Positions 1 to 8,744 are shown, counted from the first letter of the stretch. The stretch: DNA of 64,000 nucleotides from Sphingobacterium olei (GCF_005048855.1 NZ_SUME01000001.1:620001-684000); one strand, 5' to 3'. Notes: generated by a model from the sequence alone, not told the origin. A program made the numbers and translations.

Positions 1-126
1 TATCTCTTCTTCGTCCTGTCCGGGGTCATTTCCCTTGTCACAGGCTACAAATCCGATAACTAAAAATGCAAGGAAGACGTAGGTTATGCTGACAGCTGCC
101 TTTTCGATGTATTTATTAATATCCAT
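1..126 (-). CDS. Lipoprotein N-terminus (gene cut by window edge)
   Basis: The minus strand encodes 42 residues starting at ATG 126 and open to the left edge: a short charged head, a hydrophobic stretch and a lipobox ending in FVAC (Cys29), followed by an acidic linker rich in D/E. This is a type II signal peptide of an outer-membrane lipoprotein. A Fur-box-like palindrome lies 14 nt upstream of the start, and hmuY/hmuR precede it on the same strand, so it is probably an iron- or haem-regulated surface lipoprotein (a second HmuY-like protein is one possibility). The mature domain is outside the window, so its family is unknown. Confidence 0.75.
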   Translation of the reverse strand, partial: MDINKYIEKAAVSITYVFLAFLVIGFVACDKGNDPGQDEEEI

Positions 127-139
127 AATTTCTTTATTT

Positions 140-162
140 TTATTTAAAATCATTCTAAATAA
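140..162. promoter_or_regulatory. Fur-box-like 23-bp palindrome, copy 1
   Basis: Half-sites TTATTTAAAAT and ATTCTAAATAA flank one central C; 10 of 11 positions are symmetrical. The 11-1-11 layout resembles Fur-family operators. It lies just upstream of the lipoprotein start at 126. The same pattern recurs at 3430-3452 and 7691-7713, only in this haem island. Binding by Fur is an inference. Confidence 0.6.
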
Positions 163-259
163 TAACAAATATAATAGCTTTACTTAAGAGGTAATGTATG
201 AAAAGTGATATTTCGTTTATGAAATTCGGTTTTTGTGGAAGCTGAAAGTAAGTGTTAAT

Positions 260-991
260 TTACAGATTCTTGCTGCCATCCTGTTGTACGTAATACCGGA
301 AAGTATAGTAGGGGGCAGGCCAATTCATATTGGTGACCGCTGGTGGATTACCTTTATAGGCGTTGATAAGTTGTAATTTAGCATATTTTCCGTCGGGTAA
401 TCGGATAGCATAGGTTCTATCTGGCAAGGCCTGCATAATGTGGGTACTTAAGCTATACCGAAACCAGCCATACGACGATTCAGAAGACGCCCAGCCGATT
501 TTGGTAACCTCGCTTTGATCAAATTCTTCATCGCTCGGCGCTGCGATCACGCTTTGATAAGATTGTTTCAATAGTACCACAGCGCTATGACTTGCTGGAC
601 CTTCATATCCAGGATTGAATTTGTCGTTGGCATTATTGACATATACCTCCGAGTTGTAAGGTCCCGTAAAAGCTAAATCCCAATCGTTGGTTTTAAGCCA
701 TTGCAAGGAATCTTGTTGTGTTTTGATCCAAACTTGTTTTTGATCACGAAAACGGAAGAGAAAGGTATAAAAGGGTCGGTTTTCCTTTCCTTCTACTCCC
801 TCAGCCATAGAGGCCTCTACATCGCCTGCCAAATCGTAGATAACAGTGCTTTTTCCATCTTCCAACGCTGGACGCGGATCCTCATCTTTGTCGCAAGAAG
901 AAAGCGAAAGGATAAACAGTAATCCGAAGGATACCTTGCCTAGCAAGAAGATACTTCGGCATTCATTTAATATTATTTGTAGTGTTTTCAT
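260..991 (-). CDS. hmuY: HmuY-family haem-binding lipoprotein
   Basis: 243 residues. The N-terminus is a lipoprotein signal with lipobox SLSSC (Cys33), then a DKDEDPRP linker. The body has HmuY-family landmarks: YDLAG near residue 53, NDWDLAFTGP in the first half, and a C-terminal run TYAIRLPDGKYAKLQL followed by YYTFRYYVQQDG. HmuY proteins capture haem at the cell surface and pass it to the TonB-dependent receptor HmuR. The gene starts 54 nt downstream of the hmuR stop on the same strand, which supports an hmuR-hmuY operon. The Porphyromonas haem ligands cannot be placed by eye, so ligand specificity is open. Confidence 0.85.
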   Translation of the reverse strand: MKTLQIILNECRSIFLLGKVSFGLLFILSLSSCDKDEDPRPALEDGKSTVIYDLAGDVEASMAEGVEGKENRPFYTFLFRFRDQKQVWIKTQQDSLQWLKTNDWDLAFTGPYNSEVYVNNANDKFNPGYEGPASHSAVVLLKQSYQSVIAAPSDEEFDQSEVTKIGWASSESSYGWFRYSLSTHIMQALPDRTYAIRLPDGKYAKLQLINAYKGNPPAVTNMNWPAPYYTFRYYVQQDGSKNL

Positions 992-1045
992 TGCTCTTTG
1001 CTCTTTTATCTTAATCTAATCCCTAACTTCTAAGGTATCTCACAT

Positions 1046-3424
1046 CTACTCCTTCATCCACCGATAACTTAATCCACCCAGAATAATCCTTCCGGGCTGG
1101 CCGAGCATATTACGGTGTGTGAAGTTGAGCAGATTATCTGCTATTAAGCGCAAGGTTAACTTTCTGTTCCATAGGTTTTTTTCGATTGTTAAATTAAGCA
1201 ATACATGATACGGTACAAATTCATCATACTTATCGATAAATTGATTGGAAGTGGTCTCCTGAAAAGGATATTTACCGCGGATATTTGCCCGTAGATTAAA
1301 GTTCATCTCCCACGGACGGTACTCGTATAATGCTTTCAGATTGAGCATATGGCGCGAGCGATCTTCGATACCCCAATAATCGGCAACGGTTGGTTCCCGT
1401 GATTCGCCAGTAACGGGGTTGTTTATCGTCTGGTTATAAGGCCAGACACCGGCACGTATGCTGTCCAGTACGCTGAGATCTTTTGCGATAAGGTATTGGT
1501 AGCCTGCGGAAAGTTGTAGGTCTACAGTAGCCTGGTAAGTAGTGGAAACTTCAAAACCCTTATTTACCGCTTTAGGTAGATTTCTGTAGCTGTAAACTGT
1601 TGAAAACGATGTGGTTCCTCCGACGATAATCGTATTGATCTGATTATTTATGCGGTGGTAGAAGGCAGAAACTTCACTCTGCCATTTCGAATTCGGATTC
1701 CATACCAATCCCACATTGTTGGATAAACTTTTTTCCGCTTGTAGATTTCCGGATACAAGATTGAGCATATAGGAGTTTTTAAAACTTAATTCACCACTGT
1801 TTTCCATGGCCTGAATCACATCGGCAATACGGTCACTTCCAACAACGAGATAGTTGGCTGCAGGATTATAAAATACCTGATAGCGCATTTTATAATCTGG
1901 AGCTTTAAATCCGGCACCTACACCCGCCTTCGCCAATAGTGTCGGACTGATGTGGTACTGTAATCCGAAACTCGGACTTAGACGGCCATCATATACATTG
2001 GTATAATCGTAACGTAGGCCTAGTGTGGTCAGTATGCCATCTATGGGTTTCCATTCGGTTTGGAGAAATGCAAAAGCCGTATTGAGTGATCGCTCTTCGT
2101 CAAGATCTTGATTATCCATGATTTCTATACTACCACCTAAACCTCCGGTAAACTTAACGGTCCGAATAGGGCTATAGGCAAATTGCTGCTCCACTCGTTG
2201 TACCTGCTGGCCAAATTCTTCTGCATCGGCTAGTATACCCTGACGAAGCCACTGTGCTTGCATAGCGGTATGAAAGCGCGTAAAATAATAACGTGTCATG
2301 CTCCGAAGGCCTGAATGGAAAGTATGGTCATAGCTGGCAGATAGGTTGACATCTTGATCTGTTTGTGTGTCTTCAATTGTTATATCATCCGACCACGCAT
2401 TAATCATCTTGGAATTCCGTACCGCATAGCGCCCCGTAAAACCTACAGTCCCGTTTTTGGTGATGCGGTAGCGTGTACGCCCCTGAAAGCTGTAGTTCGT
2501 ATAGGGTGGAAAGGTAGTGCTTTCTTCGGTGAGGTACCTGCTGTCGGTATTAAAGCCGTCGGTTCGGTAATAATTGCCCGAAAAAACCACGGAACCCCGC
2601 TGGTTGGCAAAGGGCGTTTCAGCCTCTAATGTGGCATCTAATGTATTGAGCGTACCGTATAAAAAGGAGGCATGCGCCTGTGGTGCTACGGCTCCATGCC
2701 GGGTGATAATGTTGATGGCGCCACCTAAGGCATCGCTGCCGTATAGGCAAGAGCTCGCGCCTTTTATAATCTCAATACGTTCGATATTGGTAACCGAGAT
2801 GCGCGAAAGATCAAAGTTGCCGCTATTCCTACCGAGCATGGGCTGCCCATCGATCAAAACCATCACGTAGTTGCTGCTGAAACCCTGAATTTGAACACCT
2901 ACCGCCCGTGAACCTCCGGCAATGTCGTTGACCACCGCAATACCGGTCTGCTCTTTCATCACTTCATCAAGCCTGCGGCTACCCATAAGTTCGATTTCCC
3001 GGCGGGTAATAATCTTGACCGGCATAGCCGAATTTTCGGTTTTGATGAGATTGTCGACGCTTCGTCGGCGCTCCTGAACGGATACTTCGGTGATACTAGC
3101 TTCACTTGGACGCATGGTCAGTTCTATGCTGCTTGATTTTTTCAAGGGCAGATCCTGCTCGATCGGGTAGTAACCAACGCTGCTGACACGTAGTTGATAA
3201 GTGCCTTCATATAACTTATCGAAAGAAAACCTACCTTCTTTATCGGTAAGAGTGGTATGTCGGTCGGGAAGGAGTATGATGGTGGCCTGTACGATTGCAT
3301 TGCCAGATTTGTCGAGCACACGCCCTTTGATCTGATACAATTCTTGCGCATAGGCAAGTAAACTGAAAGAGGATAAACCGGTAATGTACACTGTTAATTT
3401 TATGAAAAATATAGCTTGATTCAC
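1046..3424 (-). CDS. hmuR: TonB-dependent haem receptor HmuR
   Basis: 792 residues. Signal peptide to about residue 26 (LLAYAQ), a carboxypeptidase-regulatory-like beta-sandwich (about 30-110, GRVLDKSGNAIVQA, TDKEGRFSF), then the TonB plug (about 125-245; LIDGQPML, IEIIKGASSCLYGSDALGG) and a 22-strand-type barrel. Around residues 505-530 it reads GFKAPDYK and NPAANYLVVG, matching the FRAP and NPDL boxes of haem receptors, though no His is seen between them. It should import haem across the outer membrane with HmuY downstream. The promoter region carries Fur-box-like copy 2 directly upstream. Ligand assignment rests on motifs plus neighbours. Confidence 0.85.
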   Translation of the reverse strand: MNQAIFFIKLTVYITGLSSFSLLAYAQELYQIKGRVLDKSGNAIVQATIILLPDRHTTLTDKEGRFSFDKLYEGTYQLRVSSVGYYPIEQDLPLKKSSSIELTMRPSEASITEVSVQERRRSVDNLIKTENSAMPVKIITRREIELMGSRRLDEVMKEQTGIAVVNDIAGGSRAVGVQIQGFSSNYVMVLIDGQPMLGRNSGNFDLSRISVTNIERIEIIKGASSCLYGSDALGGAINIITRHGAVAPQAHASFLYGTLNTLDATLEAETPFANQRGSVVFSGNYYRTDGFNTDSRYLTEESTTFPPYTNYSFQGRTRYRITKNGTVGFTGRYAVRNSKMINAWSDDITIEDTQTDQDVNLSASYDHTFHSGLRSMTRYYFTRFHTAMQAQWLRQGILADAEEFGQQVQRVEQQFAYSPIRTVKFTGGLGGSIEIMDNQDLDEERSLNTAFAFLQTEWKPIDGILTTLGLRYDYTNVYDGRLSPSFGLQYHISPTLLAKAGVGAGFKAPDYKMRYQVFYNPAANYLVVGSDRIADVIQAMENSGELSFKNSYMLNLVSGNLQAEKSLSNNVGLVWNPNSKWQSEVSAFYHRINNQINTIIVGGTTSFSTVYSYRNLPKAVNKGFEVSTTYQATVDLQLSAGYQYLIAKDLSVLDSIRAGVWPYNQTINNPVTGESREPTVADYWGIEDRSRHMLNLKALYEYRPWEMNFNLRANIRGKYPFQETTSNQFIDKYDEFVPYHVLLNLTIEKNLWNRKLTLRLIADNLLNFTHRNMLGQPGRIILGGLSYRWMKE

Positions 3425-3429
3425 TATTT

Positions 3430-3452
3430 TTATTTTTAATCATTCTAAATAA
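3430..3452. promoter_or_regulatory. Fur-box-like 23-bp palindrome, copy 2
   Basis: Half-sites TTATTTTTAAT and ATTCTAAATAA around a central C, 9 of 11 positions symmetrical. It lies 5 nt upstream of the hmuR start (3424), so a bound repressor would cover the initiation region. The right half is identical to copy 1. Confidence 0.55.
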
Positions 3453-3568
3453 TGTTACAAAACAAGGGAATGTTTCTGATATTATATCTATGAAATCTGA
3501 TAAATCTTATCTGAAAATTGATATTTATTGCAGATAAAGATGGGTTTGATTGTTTAATAAGTTCTTGT

Positions 3569-3641
3569 TTTTTAGTATTTTAACTAAATATTTGATCTGT
3601 CTTAATTCAAAGCGTTCTAAATTAAAATATTTTTATTTAGA
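3569..3641. promoter_or_regulatory. Imperfect dyads upstream of hmuT
   Basis: 3569-3590 is an inverted repeat (TTTTTAGT and ACTAAATA around 6 bases). 3616-3641 holds TCTAAAT and ATTTAGA as an everted pair with a 12-base spacer, which are the inner halves of the Fur-box-like motif in opposite orientation. This is the promoter side of hmuTU. It may be a degenerate iron-responsive operator, but it is not a full copy of the 23-bp motif. Confidence 0.3.
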
Positions 3642-3677
3642 CTTATTATTGATTGATTTGTACTTTAATATTGCAAA

Positions 3678-4538
3678 ATGAGGATCAAATATTTATTACC
3701 GACTTGGATTTCTATTCTTTTTATTGGATGGTTTTTCACGGCTACGGCAGCAGTACCTCAGCGTATTATTACGCTGAGTAGTGCTTTAACAGAGACTGTT
3801 TATTCCTTGGGGTTGGGGGCATCCATTGTTGCTGCTGATGTAACAAGTGTATCGCCTGCCGAGGCAGCTCAGCTGCCTCGAGTCAGTAAGAATAGGTCGG
3901 TATCAGCCGAGGGGCTTATAGCTTATCGGCCCGACCTTATTCTAGCACCTGCAGGCGATATTCCTGCAGGTATTCTGGGGCAGTTGAAATCCGCTGGCAT
4001 TCGCGTTGCTGAAATTAAGCAGGAATTTTCGGAAAAAGGTGCTATCCGTTACATAGAGTCTGTTGCGCAGGCGTTAAATGTAAACGATAAAGGAAAGCTG
4101 CTCACACAGAAGGTGCAACGGGAATTGCGTGCTGTAAAAGATGCTGTTTCGAAAAATGTGAAGGATGAAAAAGCAAAGGTGCTCTTCATTTATGCACGAG
4201 GTACTGGTACCATGAGTGTAGCTGGGAAAGGAAGCAGTCTCGATGCAATAATAACCTTGGCAGGAGGGCGCAATGCTGTGCAGGAGTTCGCGAATTTCAA
4301 ACCCTATACAACAGAGTCCCTGGTCAAAGCTAATCCAGATGTCATCCTGATGTTTGACTTTGGAATGAGCAGCTTGGGGGGAATCGAGGCAATACTTAAA
4401 ATGCCAGGCATCGGGACGACAGAAGCGGGAAAACACAAGCGTATCATACAGATGAACGGTCCCTTATTGGTTAATTTTAGTACACGTCTTCCTGAAGCGA
4501 TAATTAAGCTTAATACACTATTGTATGGTAAAAATTAA
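3678..4538 (+). CDS. hmuT: Haem ABC transporter periplasmic binding protein
   Basis: 286 residues with a Sec signal peptide (cleavage near ATAAVP, about residue 26). The fold signature is a type III binding protein: PQRIITLSSALTETVYSLG at the start, RPDLILAPAG, then the HmuT-type block GTMSVAGKGSSLDAIITLAGG near residue 180 and NPDVILMFDFG. These blocks distinguish HmuT from BtuF and FhuD proteins. It should bind haem delivered by HmuR and dock on HmuU. First gene of a plus-strand run hmuT-hmuU-hmuVS-fur-like. The spacer to hmuU is 68 nt, longer than the other joints of the run. Confidence 0.88.
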   Translation: MRIKYLLPTWISILFIGWFFTATAAVPQRIITLSSALTETVYSLGLGASIVAADVTSVSPAEAAQLPRVSKNRSVSAEGLIAYRPDLILAPAGDIPAGILGQLKSAGIRVAEIKQEFSEKGAIRYIESVAQALNVNDKGKLLTQKVQRELRAVKDAVSKNVKDEKAKVLFIYARGTGTMSVAGKGSSLDAIITLAGGRNAVQEFANFKPYTTESLVKANPDVILMFDFGMSSLGGIEAILKMPGIGTTEAGKHKRIIQMNGPLLVNFSTRLPEAIIKLNTLLYGKN

Positions 4539-4606
4539 GAGCTTATCTCCAGATTGTTTTGCTTATGCGTATTCCCGAATCTGCAATTTTAAAACAATAT
4601 AATTAG

Positions 4607-5632
4607 ATGAAGCAACACACGATTATCTGGATACTGAGTATCGGATTACTGCTCACGATGATCATTGCTCTTGGGGTTGGCGCTTTTTCGATTCCGGTGC
4701 AGGATGTATTGATACTGTTGATACAGAAGTTTGGACTGATGCACGATGTACAGGTTGATGAAACCTATAATGATGTACTTTACATCGTTCGGTTTCCACG
4801 AGTTTTATTGGGTGTGTTGGTCGGTGCCGCTTTGGGAATGTCTGGTGCGGCCATACAAGGTATATTCCGTAATCCGTTGGCGGAGCCAGGCTTAATAGGG
4901 ATATCTGCAGGAGCCTCGTTATTCGCCGTATTGATCATCGCGTTTGAAACTGTCCTCTTTGTGGGTCTTAGTCAATTGCTTGGGTATTATCTATTGGCTT
5001 TTGCAGCCTTTGTTGGAGCAGGGCTTACCTCATTTTTGGTGTATCAGCTTTCAAAAAAGCAAGGCATACCGCGGGTAACGACAATGCTGTTAGCAGGTAT
5101 TGCGATCAACGCTTTTGCCGGTGCATTGACCGGATTAATTACTTACATAGCCGACGAACAGCAGTTACGGACCATTACGTTCTGGATGTTGGGTAGTCTT
5201 GGTGGTGCGACCTGGGATAATGTGATCGCAATCTTTCCTTTTATTTTGATCCCATTATTTATTTTACCCTTTTTTAGTAAACCCCTGAATGCGTTTGCAC
5301 TGGGTGAAACTCAAGCTGATCTTCTGGGTATGCGTACCGACCTAGTAAAACGGTGGGTTGTTGTCTTATCCACAATGGCAGTGGGGGCCTCGGTAGCCGT
5401 ATCGGGTATTATCGGTTTTGTCGGCCTGCTTGTGCCGCATACGGTTCGTTTACTAGGAGGTGTAGAGCATCGATATGTACTGATTGCTTCGGCTGTTTTC
5501 GGTTCTTTAATCCTCACGCTGGCTGATATCATATCCCGAGTACTGGTGGCTCCTATAGAATTGCCGATAGGTGTAGTTACCGCACTACTGGGAACACCGG
5601 TTTTCTTGTATATTTTAATGACTGAAGAATAA
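4607..5632 (+). CDS. hmuU: Haem ABC transporter permease (FecCD family)
   Basis: 341 residues with about ten membrane segments. FecCD-family landmarks are RFPRVLLGVLVGAALGMSGA, FRNPLAEPGLIGISAGASL, the cytoplasmic loop GETQADLLGM that contacts the ATPase, and GFVGLLVPHTVRLLGG. It forms the inner-membrane channel with the fused ATPase that starts 7 nt downstream. Length is normal for the family. Assignment to haem rather than a siderophore or cobalamin rests on HmuT and the HmuS-like domain next door. Confidence 0.9.
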   Translation: MKQHTIIWILSIGLLLTMIIALGVGAFSIPVQDVLILLIQKFGLMHDVQVDETYNDVLYIVRFPRVLLGVLVGAALGMSGAAIQGIFRNPLAEPGLIGISAGASLFAVLIIAFETVLFVGLSQLLGYYLLAFAAFVGAGLTSFLVYQLSKKQGIPRVTTMLLAGIAINAFAGALTGLITYIADEQQLRTITFWMLGSLGGATWDNVIAIFPFILIPLFILPFFSKPLNAFALGETQADLLGMRTDLVKRWVVVLSTMAVGASVAVSGIIGFVGLLVPHTVRLLGGVEHRYVLIASAVFGSLILTLADIISRVLVAPIELPIGVVTALLGTPVFLYILMTEE

Positions 5633-5639
5633 AATACAC

Positions 5640-7385
5640 ATGTTACGTGTCGAAAAAATAACTTACGAGGTAAAGGGCAGAAAATTGCTTAAAGATGTTT
5701 CCTTTCAATTGCGGAAAGGAGAGGTACTGGCATTGTTGGGAGCTAATGGCGCTGGGAAATCTTCGCTTATGCGTTTATTATGTGGCGACACCGTACCTAC
5801 AGAAGGACAGGTAAGCTTAATGGGAAAACCACTTCAGCAATATAGTCCCATGGAATTAGCGAAGAAAAGAGCAATGCTTGCACAGCATAATAATATGAGT
5901 ATGGCGTTTAAGGTGGGAGAAATTGTGCAAATGGGTCGATACCCACACTACCGCTCTATGCCATCGATCCACGACCAAGAAATCGTGGAGGAGGTAATGG
6001 ACGTGTGTGGTGTAAGTATCTTTACAGATCGCTCTTACCTTAGCCTGTCGGGTGGCGAACAGCAACGGGTACAATTAGCACGTGTGCTGGTACAGATATG
6101 GGACAATCCGGATAGCTTGCTCTTATTGGATGAACCTGTATCTGCGCTGGATTTACAGTTTCAGCAACAAGTCCTGGCGTTGACTAAAGCGCTATCTAGA
6201 AAAGGTTTTATGGTGGTGGTTGTATTACATGATATCAACCTGGCCGCCCTATACAGTGATCGTATACTGATGCTCAAAAACGGCCGTAAATGGTGTGAAG
6301 GCACACCGATTGAAGTCATGGAAAAGCAAAATATTTACACGGTATTTTCTGTTCAGGCAGATGTATCTATCGATACCAAGACTTTAAAGCCTATTGTCAA
6401 GTTGGAAGAGTTGCTCTTGGATGCGGATCAGTTTAATACAAAACTACCACAAATCCGACAAAAGGATAAGGTGATCGATGGTTGTATAAAGAATTATAAA
6501 TCAGATCCGTTGTATAGACTGGATGAAGAGTCTATGGAGATGGGGCTATCGGAACTAGGACTGCTTAGATTGGCTTATCCACAGCACGTCAGTCTTCTTA
6601 TTCCCGACTTCGTTGCATTACTCACCGAATTTGCTAAGCTGGGTACGGTATACTCTATCGCATATAATAAAGCGGGGTATATGGAGATGAAAGGAGTGTA
6701 TACCCTGCCTATAAGCGATCAGAATCGCCAGGTGTGGATTGTTCAAAATGAGGCATATCGAATGAGCTTGGATATGACAACGTGGAGCGCAGGAGTTGCC
6801 GTATTCAATGAATGGGGACAGAGTTTCCAGTTTTTCGATCATAAAGGTTTACTTCTCCACAAGGTGGTTTTGATAGAAGGAACCAGCAACAAAGAAGAAT
6901 ATGATGGGTTGCTGGCCCGCTATAAATCCCCCGATCAAGACGCCCTTCAAAAAGATGCAGATACACTTTTGCCGACTTCTCCATCTATTGTTCCGCTATG
7001 TATGGGTAGGTCGATTGCACTGCCCTTGTGGAAAAGTATAGTAGCTCAATCTTTTGCGCAGAAAACAAGAGCATCTTGTTCGTTAATAAATGCAGAAGGG
7101 ATATATACGTACGAAGGCCAGATTATGAGTTTGGTCGATCAGGGAGAACGCTACCAGATTATCTATCCCGATTGTACCATTACATTGGATAAGTTACAGG
7201 GGCTAAGAATTGTGTTGGAAATAAATGAAAAGGATACAGATGGAGTAACATTTAGCTTATGTGATGAAAATAATAGGGTTGCGATGCAATTTCAAATAGA
7301 GAGGGGATTACTTTCTCATCCCAGTTGCAGTAATTTTGTATTAGAATCGCAGACTGAACAACTAAAAAAATCCATTCAAATCTGA
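5640..7385 (+). CDS. hmuV: HmuV ATPase fused to HmuS-like domain
   Basis: 581 residues, over twice the length of a HmuV ATPase. Residues 1 to about 260 are a complete ABC ATPase: Walker A GANGAGKS (34-41), signature LSGGEQQR (about 135), Walker B LLLLDEP (about 160) and H-loop VLHD. Residues about 275-565 resemble the HmuS/HemS hemin-degrading factor: a first repeat with LGTVYSIAYNKAGYMEMKGV, TWSAGVAVFNE and SFQFFDHKGLLLHKVVL, then a degenerate second repeat with INAEGIYTYEGQ. HmuS carries haem in the cytoplasm and can open the ring, so the fusion could couple import to hand-off. By my alignment the usual haem-ligand His of the second repeat is Tyr here. There is no stop or frameshift between the halves. 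Confidence 0.85.
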   Translation: MLRVEKITYEVKGRKLLKDVSFQLRKGEVLALLGANGAGKSSLMRLLCGDTVPTEGQVSLMGKPLQQYSPMELAKKRAMLAQHNNMSMAFKVGEIVQMGRYPHYRSMPSIHDQEIVEEVMDVCGVSIFTDRSYLSLSGGEQQRVQLARVLVQIWDNPDSLLLLDEPVSALDLQFQQQVLALTKALSRKGFMVVVVLHDINLAALYSDRILMLKNGRKWCEGTPIEVMEKQNIYTVFSVQADVSIDTKTLKPIVKLEELLLDADQFNTKLPQIRQKDKVIDGCIKNYKSDPLYRLDEESMEMGLSELGLLRLAYPQHVSLLIPDFVALLTEFAKLGTVYSIAYNKAGYMEMKGVYTLPISDQNRQVWIVQNEAYRMSLDMTTWSAGVAVFNEWGQSFQFFDHKGLLLHKVVLIEGTSNKEEYDGLLARYKSPDQDALQKDADTLLPTSPSIVPLCMGRSIALPLWKSIVAQSFAQKTRASCSLINAEGIYTYEGQIMSLVDQGERYQIIYPDCTITLDKLQGLRIVLEINEKDTDGVTFSLCDENNRVAMQFQIERGLLSHPSCSNFVLESQTEQLKKSIQI

Positions 7386-7391
7386 TGCATT

Positions 7392-7679
7392 ATGGAACAT
7401 ATGCGAATAGCTTTACAGGAAGATATACATCGTTTATTGCAGGATTATTGTATTGAGCAGCAATTACAGTACTCCAGAAAACGACACATCATTCTTGATC
7501 AGATACTACTACAAAAAGATTGGATAGACGCCGTAGACCTTTGGATTAGTATGAAAAGAACAGTGAGTGTGAGCTGTATTTACCAGACATTGCGACTGTT
7601 CGTAAGTGCTGGTATTGTTGAAAAGAAAATGAAAGAAGACCGTACGAAACTTTTTCGGATCGCAATTAAGCCAGATTGA
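7392..7679 (+). CDS. Fur-like protein, DNA-binding domain only
   Basis: 95 residues against about 140-150 for Fur. The sequence aligns with the Fur winged helix: YSRKRHIILDQIL, DAVDLWISMKR, VSVSCIYQTLRLFVSAGIVEKK and a short wing ending in KLFRIAIKPD. It stops there, so the C-terminal dimerisation domain with the His/Glu/Cys metal sites is absent; the only cysteines are in the N-terminal region. It starts 6 nt after the hmuVS stop, so it is co-transcribed. It might bind Fur-type operators without metal sensing, or modulate full-length Fur. The downstream sequence shows no continuing domain, so a recent frameshift is unlikely. Confidence 0.75.
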   Translation: MEHMRIALQEDIHRLLQDYCIEQQLQYSRKRHIILDQILLQKDWIDAVDLWISMKRTVSVSCIYQTLRLFVSAGIVEKKMKEDRTKLFRIAIKPD

Positions 7680-7690
7680 AAGGTGTCCTC

Positions 7691-7713
7691 TTATTTAGAA
7701 AGATTTTAAATAA
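7691..7713. promoter_or_regulatory. Fur-box-like 23-bp palindrome, copy 3
   Basis: Half-sites TTATTTAGAAA and ATTTTAAATAA flank a central G; 9 of 11 positions are symmetrical. It lies between the Fur-like gene and the AraC regulator, 61 nt upstream of the regulator's start, and suggests separate iron control of that regulator. Confidence 0.55.
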
Positions 7714-7774
7714 CTGCACTTTCTGGCAAAAAATACCGTATCTTTAACCTGAAAATAATGGAATATCCTGCTAT

Positions 7775-8737
7775 ATGTTGATCAAGAGTAAAATTGAAGA
7801 GTTAGACGAATGGCTTTTTATCGAAGAGATACCGGATCGTTACATGCCCGATAAGCCGCTGATCGAAAAAAGAATAGAGATTAAGCGCGATCCTCTTACC
7901 ATGACAAATTATCAGCTGTCTACCAGCGGGCTTTTTATTCTCTATACGGAGATGAGTTTTGATAAGCCTGTACATATTTATACTGAAGTGGAAGGTGAGG
8001 CCATTACCAGTCAGTTTATCTTTTACAAGACAACGGGCAGTAAACTACCTTATGGAATGAGCCGTCATAATATCCGCTATATTCCTACCGTAAAATCTAG
8101 CCACGAGATGAAAACCGGTGTGCAATACAGTTATTTCATCGCAGTGATTTCTAAAGAATATTACCTAAACCTCATCAAGCGGGATTCTCTCTTGCACCGT
8201 GATTTTGTGAAAAATATTGAAAAAGGCTATTATACGTCTTATGCCGAAGAGGATCTTATGGCTACGTATGAAATGCAACATACCATCCATGAACTAATTG
8301 AGTCTAAAAAGTCAGGGGAGATCCGACGACTGCATACGGAGTCACGTATTGTCGAGCTGCTCATGTATCAATTTGAACAATATAATGAGCAAGGGACACC
8401 AGCAGCGGAGGTATTTAATTCCGAAGATATACAGCGACTCGAAATGGCGAGACAGATTCTGGAACAACGTATTGCTAATCCACCAACACAAAAGGAATTG
8501 GCTTCTGTCGTTATGATGAGTGAAAGTAAACTACGTAAGGATTTCAAAGAATACTTCTCTGTTACGATACACGATTACCTAACGCGGATCAGAATGGAAA
8601 AAGCACGTATTCTGCTCCTTACCAAACAAAATACGGTTTATGAAGTCTCTCTTCTTACTGGATTTGGCCATCAGAATAATTTCAGTAGCGCCTTTAAGAA
8701 GTATTACGGGATATCCCCCGGTGAATTGAAAATGTAA
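7775..8737 (+). CDS. AraC-family regulator, PchR-like
   Basis: 320 residues. The last 100 residues are a two-helix-turn-helix AraC domain (ARQILEQRIANPPTQKELAS, MSESKLRKDFKEYFSVTIHDYL, VYEVSLLTGFGHQNNFSSAFKKYYGISPGE). The N-terminal 210 residues lack an obvious cupin motif and look like the sensor of PchR-type regulators, which respond to siderophores or related ligands. The Fur-box-like site upstream and the haem genes suggest it activates haem or iron uptake in iron-poor cells; this is inference. It ends 7 bp from the convergent S24 repressor gene, and no terminator hairpin is visible between them. Confidence 0.85.
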   Translation: MLIKSKIEELDEWLFIEEIPDRYMPDKPLIEKRIEIKRDPLTMTNYQLSTSGLFILYTEMSFDKPVHIYTEVEGEAITSQFIFYKTTGSKLPYGMSRHNIRYIPTVKSSHEMKTGVQYSYFIAVISKEYYLNLIKRDSLLHRDFVKNIEKGYYTSYAEEDLMATYEMQHTIHELIESKKSGEIRRLHTESRIVELLMYQFEQYNEQGTPAAEVFNSEDIQRLEMARQILEQRIANPPTQKELASVVMMSESKLRKDFKEYFSVTIHDYLTRIRMEKARILLLTKQNTVYEVSLLTGFGHQNNFSSAFKKYYGISPGELKM

Positions 8738-8744
8738 AAGAGGG

